NCBI GenBank assembly: GCA_023627715.1
Contig: JAMAHW010000035.1
Span: 248,001-312,000, forward strand
Reading direction: 5' to 3'
Length of the DNA: 64,000 bases
Source: Periconia sp. R9002
Lineage: Eukaryota > Ascomycota > Dothideomycetes > Pleosporales > Periconiaceae
Shown here: positions 52,556 to 64,000 of the stretch, piece by piece
How positions within the stretch are numbered: the first letter of the stretch is position 1
Layout of the letters: every line of letters starts with the position of its first letter
The notes under the pieces: model-generated
The model's database searches: none
What the model was told of the DNA's origin: nothing
The model's input: only the letters and a program-made list of their open reading frames with translations
Program-made: the position numbers and the translations under genes

Positions 52556-55423
52556 ATGCGCTCCCACACACTCGCTGCTGCGGCGCTTCTCGCCCTCGTC
52601 GACGCCTCATCACTTACGCCCCCTGTTCTACCGTTGATCGTGAGGAACCCGTATTTAAGTACATGGCTGCCCGGTGCAAGGGAAGAGCCATGGAAAATGT
52701 GGCCGAGGTTCTGGGAAGGTGGTGATGTGCGTGTCCCGATTCTTACCAGATGAGAGCTGTTCTATGCGCCGGAAGGATGGTGGAAACTTGGGCCGTATAT
52801 TGCATCAGGCTGACAATCCGCATAGCTTGGTTTCAGCATTCTCGCTCAGATTCCAGATAGCCATGAAGTTTACCCGCTACTAGGAAGACCACAGGATTTC
52901 CTGGATAGGCGCGACACGGCGTACGTCTTGAGCAACCCTTCCATGACCGTGGCTAACGTGGCTTAGTATCACCATTAAAGAACCCTACTACAAGGGCGCA
53001 TCGTATGATGCCTCCACCACCAACCTCACATACGTGATTCCCGCACCGTCGCACTCCAAACACGCAGATCTCGACCTCGTCCTTTCCTTCCTTTCCCCCA
53101 TAACGCCCACCTCGACTGCTCGTCAGACCATTCCCGCCGCTTACCTCAAAGTATATGTACAAGGGACATTTGATCTGAATCTATACCTGGACGTGAACGG
53201 ACAATGGGTCAGTGGAAAACGCGACAGTGCTCTTCAGTGGGACTTTGTCCAGCAAGAGCCAAAAGACTCCGTCCCAGGACTGAAGACATGGAAGGTCAAG
53301 CGCCAGGTAGAGCAGCTCTTTACTGAAACCCACGATCAGTCTGAATGGGGCCAGCTATATTTCACAGGGCCTGCCGATGCTCGCCATGAGTCTGGGAAAT
53401 CATGGGAGCTGCGCCAAAGGTTCGCTCGCACGGGCACTCTCCAAAACCAGATTGACAAAAGGTTCCGATGCATTTTCGAAGATGAACCAATTTTTGCTTT
53501 CTCCAAAACGTTCAACCTCACTTCAGCCAACAGTAGTAGCGCACTCTTCACCTTTGCGCATATCCAGGATCCCGTCACTCAGTATGCGTCTGCGCGCGGC
53601 TTGACATTCATGCGCCCGCTTTGGGAGTCTTTCTACCCAGGTGGAGATGACAACCTTATTCAGGTACATTACGGCAACTTTGAGAACACGAATCTACTGG
53701 CAAGCAACTATTCTGAGCAACTGCGCATCGACGCCTACAAATCGGGCTCTCACAATTACGTTGATATTGTAGCGCTTTCTGCTCGACAGGTCATGGGCGC
53801 TACCTCCTTCTCAGGTACCCCAGAAAATCCGCTATTGTTCTTGAAGGTACGTTCTCCCAGTTTCAAAGTAGCATTAAGACGCCATTCACTGTACAACACT
53901 TGGTTGAATTCAGCTGACTTTGTGCCCCGCATCATAGGAAATCTCCTCCAATGGTAACACTCAAACGGTCGATGTCATTTTCCCAGCATATCCTTTCTTT
54001 CTCTATACCCAGCCTAAATGGGGTGCCTATCTGTTGGAGCCACTACTAGAACACCAATTGAGCGGACAGTACCCCAACAAGTACTCTATGCATGATCTAG
54101 GTTATCATTTCCCCAACTTTACAGGTCACGCAGATGTAAGTTTTTCCCGTGTACCAAGTAGTTGCAAACATTACGTGGCGTAGCTTTTTGGGACTTTGAT
54201 CACCCACTCAACTACCCTTAAGTGAGCTAAGCTGACTTTCTACCCGTGAGTTCAGGGAAACGACGAGTACATGCCTCTTGAAGAATGCGGAGATATGCTC
54301 ATCATGGCTCTGGCTCTTATCAACTCCTTCATGTTCGACTCTGCGGAGACTGCTCAGTCAATCTGGTCGACGGCTGGTACCAAGCCTGCCCCTCTGTCCT
54401 CTGAAGAGAACGTCTTCGCTCTCACCAATCTTGGAACTGTGGATGGGATATCGCATATTGACGAGCACTGGCGGACTGGTGCAGATGGCGTCATAGCTGC
54501 CAAGCAATGGGCTTCTAGATCTTATAACCTCCTTCTCCAATGGACCTCGTATCTGGAGGAGTTCTCGCTGGAACCGCACAACCAACTGTCAACCGACGAT
54601 TTCGCAGGCTGGCTCCCATACATGACCAATCTCGCTTTAAAGGGTATCATCGGTATCAAAGCCTTCAGCGAAATTGCTACCCTCCTCGACAAACCTGACG
54701 TTGCTAAAAACTACCGTAATATCTCTGATACGTACATTACCAAGTGGGAGAAACTCGGTACTTCACCCGATGGCACGCACGCCAAAATCTCATATCACTG
54801 GTATGGAAGCTGGACTACTCTATACTCCCTCTACGCGGATGCACTGCTCTGCTTCCATCCCACCATCACCAACCCGACCTCGGACGCCGATCCATTTGCG
54901 TCTAGCCCCGGATCAAATGCTCAGCAACCGCTAGATACTCGCGCGTCTTCCGACTTCATCCCCCACCGCGTCTACAAAAAGCAGTCAGACTGGTAAGTCA
55001 GGATTCTTATATCTGCTCAATCTCCTTCTATGCTGATCGAGTCGATAAAACAGGTACTCCCTTGTCCTACAACGCTACGGTCTCCCCCTCGACTCCCGCC
55101 ACCTCTACACGAAATCTGATTGGCAGTTCCAAGCAGCAGCTGTATCATCTCCAAGGACGCGCAAGCAGATCCTTGACCGTGTCGCCCTCTGGGTCAATGA
55201 GACAAACACTGATCTACCTTTCACGGATCTTTTCGAGACGGAAGGGCAAGGTGAGTTTGGAAGCGGCATTCGGTTTACGGCACGCCCCGTAGTGGGCGGG
55301 CATTTTGCGTTTTTGGCGTTAGAACGGAGTTGTGGTGGTCAATTCGGGGATGGCAAGTGGGAAGAAAATGAGGGGGGAAAGGGGGAGGGCATAGAAGTGG
55401 TCGATGAGGTGAACGAGCTTTAG
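52556..55423 (+). CDS. gtaA: Extracellular glutaminase A (GtaA family)
   Basis: Six exons: 52556-52726, 52826-52920, 52967-53846, 53938-54135, 54256-54992 and 55054-55423; 816 residues. A signal peptide (MRSHTLAAAALLALVDAS) is followed by PPVLPLIVRNPYLSTWLP, the LGFSILAQIPDS and YPLLGRPQ region, then YPFFLYTQPKWGAYLLEPLLEHQ, HDLGYHFPN and NDEYMPLEECGDMLIM in the (alpha/alpha) glutaminase domain, ending with VVGGHFAFLAL. GtaA hydrolyses glutamine to glutamate outside the cell, with roles in nitrogen use. About ten N-x-S/T sites suggest glycosylation. The 95-bp second exon is required for the conserved N-terminal domain and is easy to miss. The gene looks complete. Confidence 0.92.
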
Positions 55424-56135
55424 CTTGGATCATTTTTATGGATGGTAGAGAACGAAGTGGAGAAGTGATAGATAGATGTCAAATGAAACGGAACGTGTGA
55501 TACATCATACCAGATCAATCTAGTATTGAAATCGGATGTGCATGAACGCCCAGTGATCAACCACATCGAGGACACACACTGTATAACCCGAGGTGAATAT
55601 GTGGACATCCTAGCTACATGAAGTAATATGACCAATGTCGGTATGTGCAGGAGTAAAATTGCCTTGCTATCACAGTTAGACATAAACACCAAAGCTCATC
55701 CTAAACTTTCTAATCCAACGAAGATAATTACAGACCTCTAGATGCAAAAACCTGCTACCCTGAGTTTATTAATGCGTCGGTGAGTTCTGTGCCGTACTTC
55801 ACTCACTACCCATGCAGTTTGTTTACCAAAACAACGCTGCTCCAACCACACACGGCGCCTTCACCTCTCATACCCTCTCTACACCCCGGCATCGGCCTTT
55901 GCCCTCACTCACTCACCTACTTTAAATTGTCCTAGGCAGCATAAATCACGTGTTACTCACACACCCCGCTATCTTATAAATTCTACGTCGTCCCCACAGA
56001 TTCCTTATCCTCACACACACACCTTCCGACGCACTTTACCACCACACCGCACTCTACCCTGCTGTCATTCTCCACGGCATCCAACCAATCCCACCTTCCT
56101 CTACACAGAAATATCCCTCTCAAGTCGTCGCCATC
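55424..56135. other. Intergenic, pyrimidine-rich leader
   Basis: No gene seen. The last 250 bp are C/T-rich with CA repeats and an ATCACGTG E-box-like site at about 55943. Confidence 0.45.
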
Positions 56136-56732
56136 ATGGTAGTCTGGGACGAGCAAGCCAAAGACCGCCTTTTCGCCGCTGTCCTGGCCACCATGGACAA
56201 AGTACAGCCATACACCCCTCTCCCACACTATCACCCCCTCTTCTCCAATATACTAACACCAAACAGGTCGACAACAGGGAGATTGCACGTCTCTACGGCG
56301 GCGACGCTACAGTCTCTGCCATTGAGAACTATCTCCGAGCTCCCAAGAAGCTAGCTGCCAATCTTAAAGCTGAGGCTTCAGATGTTGCGCCTCCTGCATC
56401 TACCCCCCGCAAGAATAAAGGAGATACCAGTCCCACCAAGGCCGCTCAGACGCCCACTAAGAAAGTGGGTGCCAAGAATGGTGTCAAGTCCGGTCGCGTA
56501 AGTCCTCAATGTCCTGCGGCATACAATCATCTATCCTGTCATGGGGACTAACACAACCCAGGTCACCAAACCCAAACCCGCAACCACCAGTGCTCCCACT
56601 TCCCCCACCAAGTCCCGCAAGACCGCGCCCGTCGACGCCAATGTCAAAAAAGAAGAGCCTGCTTCTGAAGCCGAGGAGGACCAAGAGCAAGAAGACGAGC
56701 ACAACGTCGACACCAAGGAGGAGATGGTCTAA
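56136..56732 (+). CDS. Small charged protein, possibly chromatin-associated
   Basis: Exons 56136-56201, 56267-56497 and 56562-56732 give 155 residues. The N-terminal 55 residues are a conserved helical unit (VVWDEQAKDRLFAAVLATMD, then REIARLYGGDATVSAIENYL), a Myb/SANT-like short helix pattern often found at the N-terminus of small fungal proteins. The rest is Lys/Pro/Ser/Thr-rich (TPRKNKGDTSPTKAAQTPTK) and ends in an acidic Glu/Asp stretch. Nuclear or chromatin association is only inferred from this composition. Splice phases agree. Confidence 0.75.
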
Positions 56733-57404
56733 TTCAGGCTCTGTAATATGTGTGTCTCAATCTTCTCGGGAGATAGACATCCTGGTCGCTTTTGGGGGAT
56801 CTTGAATGATTTGCGTCCGTACTGGAGTTTGGTCGTTGATAGATGGGTTGGTTATCCGGTTTGTGGGATTTCTTGCTTGAAAGCGGTATGTAGGGTGAGA
56901 AGGTTAGTGTGGTGTTCGCCCTGTATGCTTTGCAATTGAGTTTGAGGATAGATAGGGTTTATCCCATCACCCCCCGACACCGACGGTATGGAGAAGAAGT
57001 AGTTAGCAATGAAAGATTCTATGCTAAGTTTTGTGGGAGTAGTATGGTGTAATTGTTTTTCGTGTGATGTAGATGTTAGTTTTGTTAATGGTTTGTTTGG
57101 GGATTAAGGGAGAGGTGTAGCGAAGGTGATGGGTTTTTGTGGAGGTAGTGACATAGGTTAGTAGAGGTAGTGGTTTCGTACGTGTAAAAGAGTGGTACGG
57201 GATAGAAAATGTAGTAATGCGGTGTGTATAATCTATATATCTAGATCCTATGCTCGACCCCACGCAGAACTTCAAGAGAGAGAAAAAGGAAAAATTCGAG
57301 ACAATCATCTATCATGACAACATAACAAGGGTATTCACATGCGCCGCGCACTCTTACTTCCGCGTACTTCCCAAAAAACCATGAGCAAAAAACCTTAAAC
57401 TCGC
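56733..57404. other. Intergenic between convergent genes
   Basis: GT-rich spacer. A 94-codon minus frame at 57024-57308 is low-complexity (Thr/Ser/Ile) and not supported. Confidence 0.45.
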
Positions 57405-58956
57405 TTAGTTCCTCAAATCCTCAACCACGACAACGCTAGACCTCTTCTCTTCCAACCCAGCCGCCTTGCTATCGACGGCAGTGGTCTCAGCAGGAATATC
57501 CTCGCCCTTAACCCTCAAGACATGGAACCCACGCATGACCCAATGCGTGGCACCGTATGCCAGAACAACCACAAACCCAACCATAGGCACGAGGTACGAA
57601 ATGCGCGTCGTAGCAGCGTCAGCGATGGCGCCCTGTATTGGGGGGAACACGGCACCGCCGCTGACGCCCATGACGAGGATGCCAGCGCCGCGACGCGTGT
57701 TGCTGCCGAGGTTTGCGGTGCCGAGGGTGAAGAGGGTAGGGTACATGGGCGCCATGAAGAAGAAGACGACGATGATGCAGGCGACGCCCGCGTGGCCGCG
57801 CCCGTTGGAGATGTAGGCGCAGAGCGCGATGTTGATGGCGCTGAAGAGCATGATGATGAAGTTGGATTCGAAGACGAGGGCCAGGGCGGCGGCGACGAAG
57901 CGACCGATGGTGAAGGTTAGGAGGCCATAGGAGAGGAGGCGCGCGCCTTCTTCGGAGGTGTAGTGGGCGGCTTCGGTTGCGTACTGTTTGGGTTGAAGTT
58001 AGATGTGTGTGTTCTTGCTGGGGGAAAAAGATATGCGTGCTTACGTTGATGAAGAAGGTCGCGATGGTGACTTGAGCGCCGACGTAGCAGAATTGTGCGA
58101 CAAATCCGGCCATCATGTTGTATTCCTTGCGGAGAGGCTTCTGGACGAGGACGTTGCCGTATTGGTCGAGACCGAGCTCTTCACTGCTGTCTGCCACGAT
58201 GGAACCCGAGCGGACGGCAGATTCTTCGACTTCGGGGAGTTTGGAGAAGAAGAACATGACGCCGACGGCCGCGCCTGCGCATGCGACTGCGAGATAGACA
58301 TATTGGACATTCTGCAGGTGGAATGTTAGTACTTGTTCTTATGTGTCTGCTAGGGGCAATTGGGGGCCACTTACGGTGAGGGAGTTGGCATTTGCACCAC
58401 TGAAGAAAGCCTTGGAAGCAATCAAAGGCCCAATGAAGGAAGCAACGCCGTTCCAACTCTGGCAGAACTGCAACCTGGCACTGGCCGTAGCTGGGTGTCC
58501 GATAACGACAGCATAGGAGTTGGCGCTCGTCTCCAACGTTGCAAGACCACATGCGATTGTAAATGTGCACACCAAGAACCCTCCAAATGCCGCCTTCTGA
58601 TTCTCTGGTGTCGAAAAGTGCGCGGTAGGCCAGAACATGATAGCGCCGAGCGAGTACAATGTCAAGCCCATGAGGATGGTGACTTTGTAGCCTTTGCGCT
58701 TGAGGACTTCCGCAGCGATAGGAGAGAAGCAGAGGTAACCTCCACCAAAGTACATCACTTGGAGACCAGTGGATTCGAGGCGGCTGACACCGAGAACCGT
58801 TTGGAAGTGCTTGTTGAGCACATCGAGAAGACCGTAAGAGAAGCCCCAAAGGAAGAAGAGCGAGATGACGAGACTGAGAGGGAATATGAGGCGCTTTCCG
58901 GTCAGGTAGCCGCCTGAGACGCCAGGAGCATCAATTGGGACACCTCCGCCGGCCAT
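57405..58956 (-). CDS. FucP-type major facilitator sugar transporter
   Basis: Three exons in coding order: 58956-58375, 58311-58045 and 57983-57405 (introns 63 and 61 bp); 475 residues. Twelve hydrophobic segments. The first has FPLSLVISLFFLWGFSYGLLDVLNKHFQ, the hallmark W-G-F-x-x-x-x-x-D-x-L-N of L-fucose permease-like transporters, and GGGYLCFSPIAAEVLKRKGYK fills the loop 2-3 motif. FucP-like fungal proteins are probably H+-coupled hexose or fucose carriers of the plasma membrane. The C-terminus is short, charged and cytosolic. The family is clear, but the substrate is not. Confidence 0.9.
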
Positions 58957-61761
58957 TGTTGCGGTTGTAGTATCGAGGGAGGGAGTAGGTGGTGAAAAAG
59001 ATAAGTTACACCTGGCAATTGACAACAGAGGCCGTGGTGTTAATAAATGGAGCAGCGATGTTTGAAGTATCCAACCTCGTCTGGTGTGCTTCTCTTTTCA
59101 ATGGGATCCATGGAATGCTTTATATCCCCTTTCGCAGTGATTGTTTGCTGGTGCAATCCATGTCGTGAGCGGCGTCCCTAGACGTAGCTCTCCCGAGTCC
59201 TGGGGCTGACTGTCAAGCACCATGTTAGAGCGATATGGTCGGCCTGCATCAGACAGGCATTGGGATGTTCGTAGTGGCTACTAGTCTGGAGACAGCTTGA
59301 TGATGGTGGTTGAGCGAATTATGATGTTGGTGTATGTTGAGATGGTTTCGAAAATACATTACTAGATCGTAATCTACCAAACACCAATCAAACCGTCGAA
59401 AAACATCGTGCATACCATCATTTCCCTCTAAATACTTTACTATATTTTTGTAAACAAGCCCACAAGAACCTAGACCATCATTACTCAGCTACGATGCGTA
59501 AACCGACCGAGCGTTAGAGCGAGGCTAGCGTCGGCCTGAGGCTCTACACCCTCCCTCTGCACTCCCCGAGATTCTCTCCGCGACCCTTCCCCAGCACCCC
59601 GCACCCACATCATTCGCTCCAACAAAAAATAAATACGACGGCGATGCAGCGATAGCTTCGGTGCATGCAACTATTCAGCGTTAGCGGCACGTGTGACGCT
59701 CGCGAGATGAAAAATTCTCCACACCAGGTCTCGCATTGGTGGGTCGGACTGAGTGTTAAACCACAAACAGCAAGATTTTGACCACGCTAGAATTGTTCCA
59801 TGCATACGACCGAGGGCGCACCGAAAGACGTCAACAGATTGCCCTAGACGAGAAGATCCCCCGCAAGTGGGCAGCGCGGGGACTCCAGACGGCGGTTGGA
59901 GGCTCTAGACCGTTGTGCTATTGGGCTGCCAGACTCGATGTGTTACCCAGATCTCGTTGAGAATGGCCATCTGTACAGAATTTCAAGGCTAGAACCCAAG
60001 ACGTTGAGCTACCCATCGGACGTGTGCGATTTCTCGCCCCCAGCCTTCAGGTGTAGACTACAAATGTTGGGGGACATGACACGCCGGTAAATTAGCGCTC
60101 TTGGTATGAGATATGTTGATGGCCACTCACTGGATGCAGCTGGTAGGGGACTAACCATGACCCCAAAAAGCATACCCCAGGATCCGGTATCGCAGGTGTG
60201 GGGGTTGGGGATATGCTTGCAGATTTGATTGTGTGGGGTTCAGCGGTCCGCGGAAGCTCATTTCCTATGAAGGGAGATACGAGCCTTTTCATTGAGTTAA
60301 AACGTGAGGGAGAAGTCGGATCGTCAGATGACAGGGCCAGATGACGGCCATACAGACATGCTATTCTCTGTATCCGACAAATCGTGTAGGGACAGAGATG
60401 CACTCGCATTGAGCACGATTGTCTCTCGTTTCTCACCAACATTTTACACCGATGCCCAGATCTCAAAGCATGTTCTATTCCCTTTCCATTATAGACACCT
60501 CTACCTTACGACTCAACAACGCACTAACAACTCAATCTTGCATTGAGGCTCAACCGCTAGCCTGCACCCCAAAACGCTAACTCACACCGAGGTGTCCACT
60601 AGCACAAACTACGACATTTAGTCCCTCAAACATCAAGGCCTCCTTCCAGCTTTTGGGTCTTCTAGATCAGTTTGCAATACCATCGTAGCCCGCCTGCGCC
60701 CAGACCCCCGTTTAGTTAGCGAATGTACTTTGTTCGTTGAGCCGCATCACGATTCGAATAGCCGCACAAAGTGGAAATAGAGCCGCCTGGGTCAGGACTG
60801 TGCATCAACAAATGCCTCAGTTTTGTGATCGAATCCCAAGAGTAGATAGAGCGAGATGACGTGGAATTATATTTACATTTTTGATGCGCTGTATCCACCA
60901 TCTGCGCCTCGTGACCTCATTCCCCACGTCGTATTCATTTGACTATCACAGCACTTTACACATGGTCAATTATTGAGGGTAGATTATTATGTTTGAGGAC
61001 TTGAGAGAATATATGTACCTACCTAGGTACCTTACCAGCATTACGTGGTGTGGCTGAGCTCGGAACAGGGTGTCAACCGCACTTTCCGCTTTTGAGTACT
61101 ACTAAACAGCCCTTCAACGTACCTTCTATACGCTCTTAACAGTCATTCTAGACTGTGATTTCTGTCAACCAGCAGCCCCGGGATGCACCAAACGCCATAA
61201 TGAGGTAATGGACTGCATCATGTAGCTTCTTGTACGTGTAAAAATCACTTTATTCTCCTTCAGTATCGCCTGCTTGCCAACATCCTGCGACATGTTCGGA
61301 CGTGGGGCGAATAACATTAGAGCTTACATGGGCGAGCTGAGAATGGTGGGAGATCGTTTCTCCGAGTCTCTTTTCCTTTGTACCCCATTTATCAATCCCT
61401 CTATTGCAACATCCACACACAGAGAGGTTTTGATGTTTCCTTGAATTTCCTCGGTCTACACTATCATGGTTTGTTTCATATTCTCCAAAAAAGCTCTGGG
61501 AGTGAGTTACCGGGTGTCTCAGAGTGGTGTTTAGAAAGAAGTTAATCATGTTTTAGGTACTACCGGCAATTTTCCGTCCTGAATTGCCGCTGTCTCCTTT
61601 CAATACTTGTGCGCGAGAGCTGAAAGATGGCTCTGCGATGATTGGACAGGAGCCGAAGATTATACGAAGCTCATTACCAGCAACAATGCGTCTTCTCAGC
61701 CTACCCCTCCTACAGCCTTCCTAGAGAACTCAACCCCGCAATACTCCAAACAAACAGCACC
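58957..61761. other. Long gene-poor region
   Basis: 2.8 kb between the divergent transporter and NLR genes. Only short frames are present and none has recognisable domains. The palindromic run TACCTACCTAGGTACCTTA lies near 61017. No tRNA, transposase or long repeat was recognised. Confidence 0.5.
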
Positions 61762-64000
61762 ATGGCCTCCAAAAGAAATACTGAGAAGTCGAAGACGGAT
61801 CGTTGGTTAGGGGAACTAAAAAAACTGACATACAGGAAGGGCAAGACCAAGGACGCGGGGCAACAATCTGCTGATCCGGGTTCAGTCAGCTCTGTCAATC
61901 ATGCAGTCTCTACATCTCGTACCGCTTCTCGCCCAAATTCTCCGATATCATCCACGGCACTATTAGGTGGCTTGAATACACCTTCGACTGGAACTGTCAT
62001 AGTGCCAACCGCTCCTCCGAGCACTACAGCCTCGCAGATAGTACCTCCGTCGCAGACAACATCCCAGCCGCAGGCAGCGTCTTCAACACGGCCAAGCAGT
62101 TCACATAGTGTTGGAGCTGTCTTGGAGATTGACACGGATGGCAAAGTGCTTCGCGAGCTGTCCTTGAACAGGCTGAAACCAAAGCATCGCGAACGACTCA
62201 AATTTCTCGATAATCTTGGTGAGGTTACGGAAGTCCTGACCGAAGCAGTCAAGGAGACAGAGAAGAAACGAGACGAGTACAAGCAGGCGGGGACGGCGAT
62301 TCGTAGTAATGAAAAAGTGGTCAAGCTGGGTGAGATGACAAATTCGATACTCATGTGGTTGGACAGGATCAAGGCTGTAGGGGATGTGGCATCCAATGCC
62401 GACCCCATACACGTTGGGCTACCTTGGGCAGGCATACGATTATTGCTGATTGTGGGCCTACTATTTGTCAATTTCAAACATTTGAGCTAATCTTTTGCAG
62501 GGTTTTGTCGCTGTCAGGCAAGAATCAACCGCTTTTTTGGTTGGTGTGGAAGCCGTATCCTACATTGCGAATCGATTGAAAGTCTACGTCGATTATTTCC
62601 ATTCTTTGCATCTGCATAGCAAGGCGAAACTATCTTTTCAGGAAAGTCTTGTAGACATGTACAGCACATTATTCAAGTTTATTGCCAAGGCTTTGAATAG
62701 ATATGAAAGAAGTCGCGCCACAAACGTCTGGAAAGCGTTCTGGTCGGACAGAAACGTACAGAAGTTCGAGAATGACTGCGAGAAGAATGCTGTGGTGATA
62801 GAGCGTTCTGCGGCACAGTGTGCTAGGGAGCAGGACAAAGACGAATACAAATCGTTGATGGGACAGTTGGAAAGCCTTTCGGGGACTAGAGACTCTTTGA
62901 GACGGCTGGAGACAAAAGTTGAAAAAATATGGGAAGAGTTGGAGAAGGATCGAGAAGCTGCTGTTCTCAGGTGGATATCTCCAATTCTCCATGAGGATCT
63001 TCACTATACTGCTCATGACGGCATCACTGAGGGGACTGGAAATTGGATTCTCCAAGACCCCACTTTCATGGATTGGGACAAGGGCCAAGGGCCTAAAATT
63101 CTATGGTTAGCTGGAAAAGGTAAGTTTCTACCCTTTTGGCTTGTCCAATTAACTTCATTCTATTCTATTCTGTGCATTAAATCGCGGTTGACTATTACAT
63201 AGCCGGAACGGGGAAAACGAAACTTACGGCTCATAGCGTGGAGATTTTGAGGGAAAAGACTACCAAGAATGTTAGCTCCGGGCTTAACAACGCCTTGGCA
63301 TACTTCTATTTCAGAAAAGATGATTCCCAGCGCGGGACTCCATCGAATGCGCTAAGTAGCTTCTTGAAGCAGCTTGTCGTGCACAGCGGGCATTTGCATA
63401 CCACGGTTGTGCGAGAGCATGATAGAAGACGCGAATCTGGACATTTGAAATTCGATGAAGTGTTCATGCATCTTTGCACCGTCATTCAAAGTTATAACGA
63501 AGTCTATCTTATTATTGACGCCTTCGACGAGTGTGAAGAGACGGAACAAGTGAACTTGAAGGAAGTTATCACCAGACTTGTTGCAGCTTGTCCCCAATGC
63601 AAAATCTTCATCTCGGGTCGACCATACGAAAGCATCAGGGTCTTGCTGAAAGACTGTGCAGCCGTCATTCTAGATCACTCCAAGAACGGGATCGACATTG
63701 ATATGTTCATCAGAGATGAACTAGCAAAATGCCAGAGACAACGACAAAGCATAGGCCTTTCCTTGATATCACCAGAGACTAAATTGTTAATTCTGAAAAA
63801 ACTCACTTGGGGTTCTGATGGAATGTAAGCATACTCACCTCATGCATTCTGAAACCCTTGTAATTGACGAAAAACTAGGTTCCAATGGGTTAAACTTCAT
63901 ATTGCTCAACTTATGTATCTGGATCTTGACTCCGAGATAGAAACCGCACTAGGCAATCTTCCGCCAGGCTTGGAGAGAACATATGATCAACTATGGGAAC
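61762..64000 (+). CDS. NLR-like NACHT protein, 5' part
   Basis: Exons 61762-62451, 62501-63119, 63203-63824 and 63879 onward; the gene runs past the window end. More than 670 residues are visible. The N-terminus is Ser/Thr/Pro-rich and disordered (to about 130), followed by an NACHT_N-type domain with SNADPIHVGLPWAGIRLLL. The NACHT NTPase has P-loop GKAGTGKT (about 435-442), created by removing intron 2, and Walker B YLIIDAFDEC (about 538-547). A DGMF-type motif (about 650) follows, across the third intron. Fungal NLRs of this type often end in ankyrin, WD or TPR repeats and can control cell death after non-self recognition (family knowledge); the repeat part is outside. The first intron's donor (ATT/GTGGGC) is weak. 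Confidence 0.85.

Noticed and set aside
57024..57308. 94-codon minus frame downstream of the transporter
   Set aside because: It is Thr/Ser/Ile-rich low-complexity and lies in 3' UTR-like DNA between convergent genes.
1..64000. tRNA genes, rRNA, CRISPR arrays, bacterial operon signals
   Set aside because: I looked for A/B-box pairs and clover-leaf arms and for regularly spaced repeats and found none that hold up. The window is eukaryotic nuclear DNA, so CRISPR and ribosome-binding sites are not expected. A tRNA scan would settle it.

Overview
The window is nuclear DNA of a filamentous ascomycete, most likely a Dothideomycete of the Pleosporales type (this placement is an inference from gene content). 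Genes have short GT-AG introns of about 50-60 bp, housekeeping genes are eukaryotic (m-AAA protease, QCR8, PAM18, RLP24, dynactin p62), and fungal-only families are present (Zn2Cys6 regulators, a HET-type fragment, glutaminase A, a NACHT NLR). I joined exons by hand from splice signals and checked that each joined length is a multiple of three.

Layout. 0-26 kb is a conventional gene-dense region: end of a polysaccharide deacetylase, a Ca2+/H+ exchanger, RLP24, PAM18, the mitochondrial m-AAA protease, a secreted cupin-like protein, a LysM membrane protein, QCR8, an alpha/beta hydrolase, a large Zn2Cys6 regulator, an NDUFAF5-like methyltransferase, dynactin p62 and a polytopic membrane protein. 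26-46 kb is an accessory island, AT-richer and full of decayed copies. 46-59 kb is conventional again: an NmrA-like protein, a DJ-1/HSP31 protein, a conserved fungal protein, glutaminase A, a small basic/acidic protein and a FucP-type MFS transporter. After a 2.8 kb gene-poor stretch, an NLR-like NACHT gene runs off the end.

The main discovery candidate is in the island. Seven tandem, intronless, minus-strand genes (37.5-44.3 kb) encode small proteins with 2-5 CCHC zinc knuckles, and every one ends in the same roughly 30-residue tail (NGxG(L/I)xTCDR, then GE(V/M)TRTGL(V/I)I at the C-terminus). The same tail ends an otherwise unrelated BTB/POZ-like family in the same island (31.4 and 32.1 kb; a frame-shifted tail at 28 kb). 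An orphan tail, a decayed tail, tail-less BTB N-termini and half-knuckle remnants are scattered from 28 to 50 kb. Most intact members also share a promoter layout: a TATA box about 100-145 bp upstream of the ATG and, about 25-60 bp further up, an inverted repeat CATTGT-N6-ACAATG. Two different N-terminal modules with one tail and one promoter type look like a co-regulated, undescribed family that evolves by duplication and decay.

Other genes in the island are a Zn2Cys6 regulator with a second Cys cluster, a three-exon Cys/His-rich small protein with a 7-nt first exon, a HET-protein C-terminal fragment, an orphan polytopic membrane protein, a 2EXR-type protein and a MITE-like repeat.
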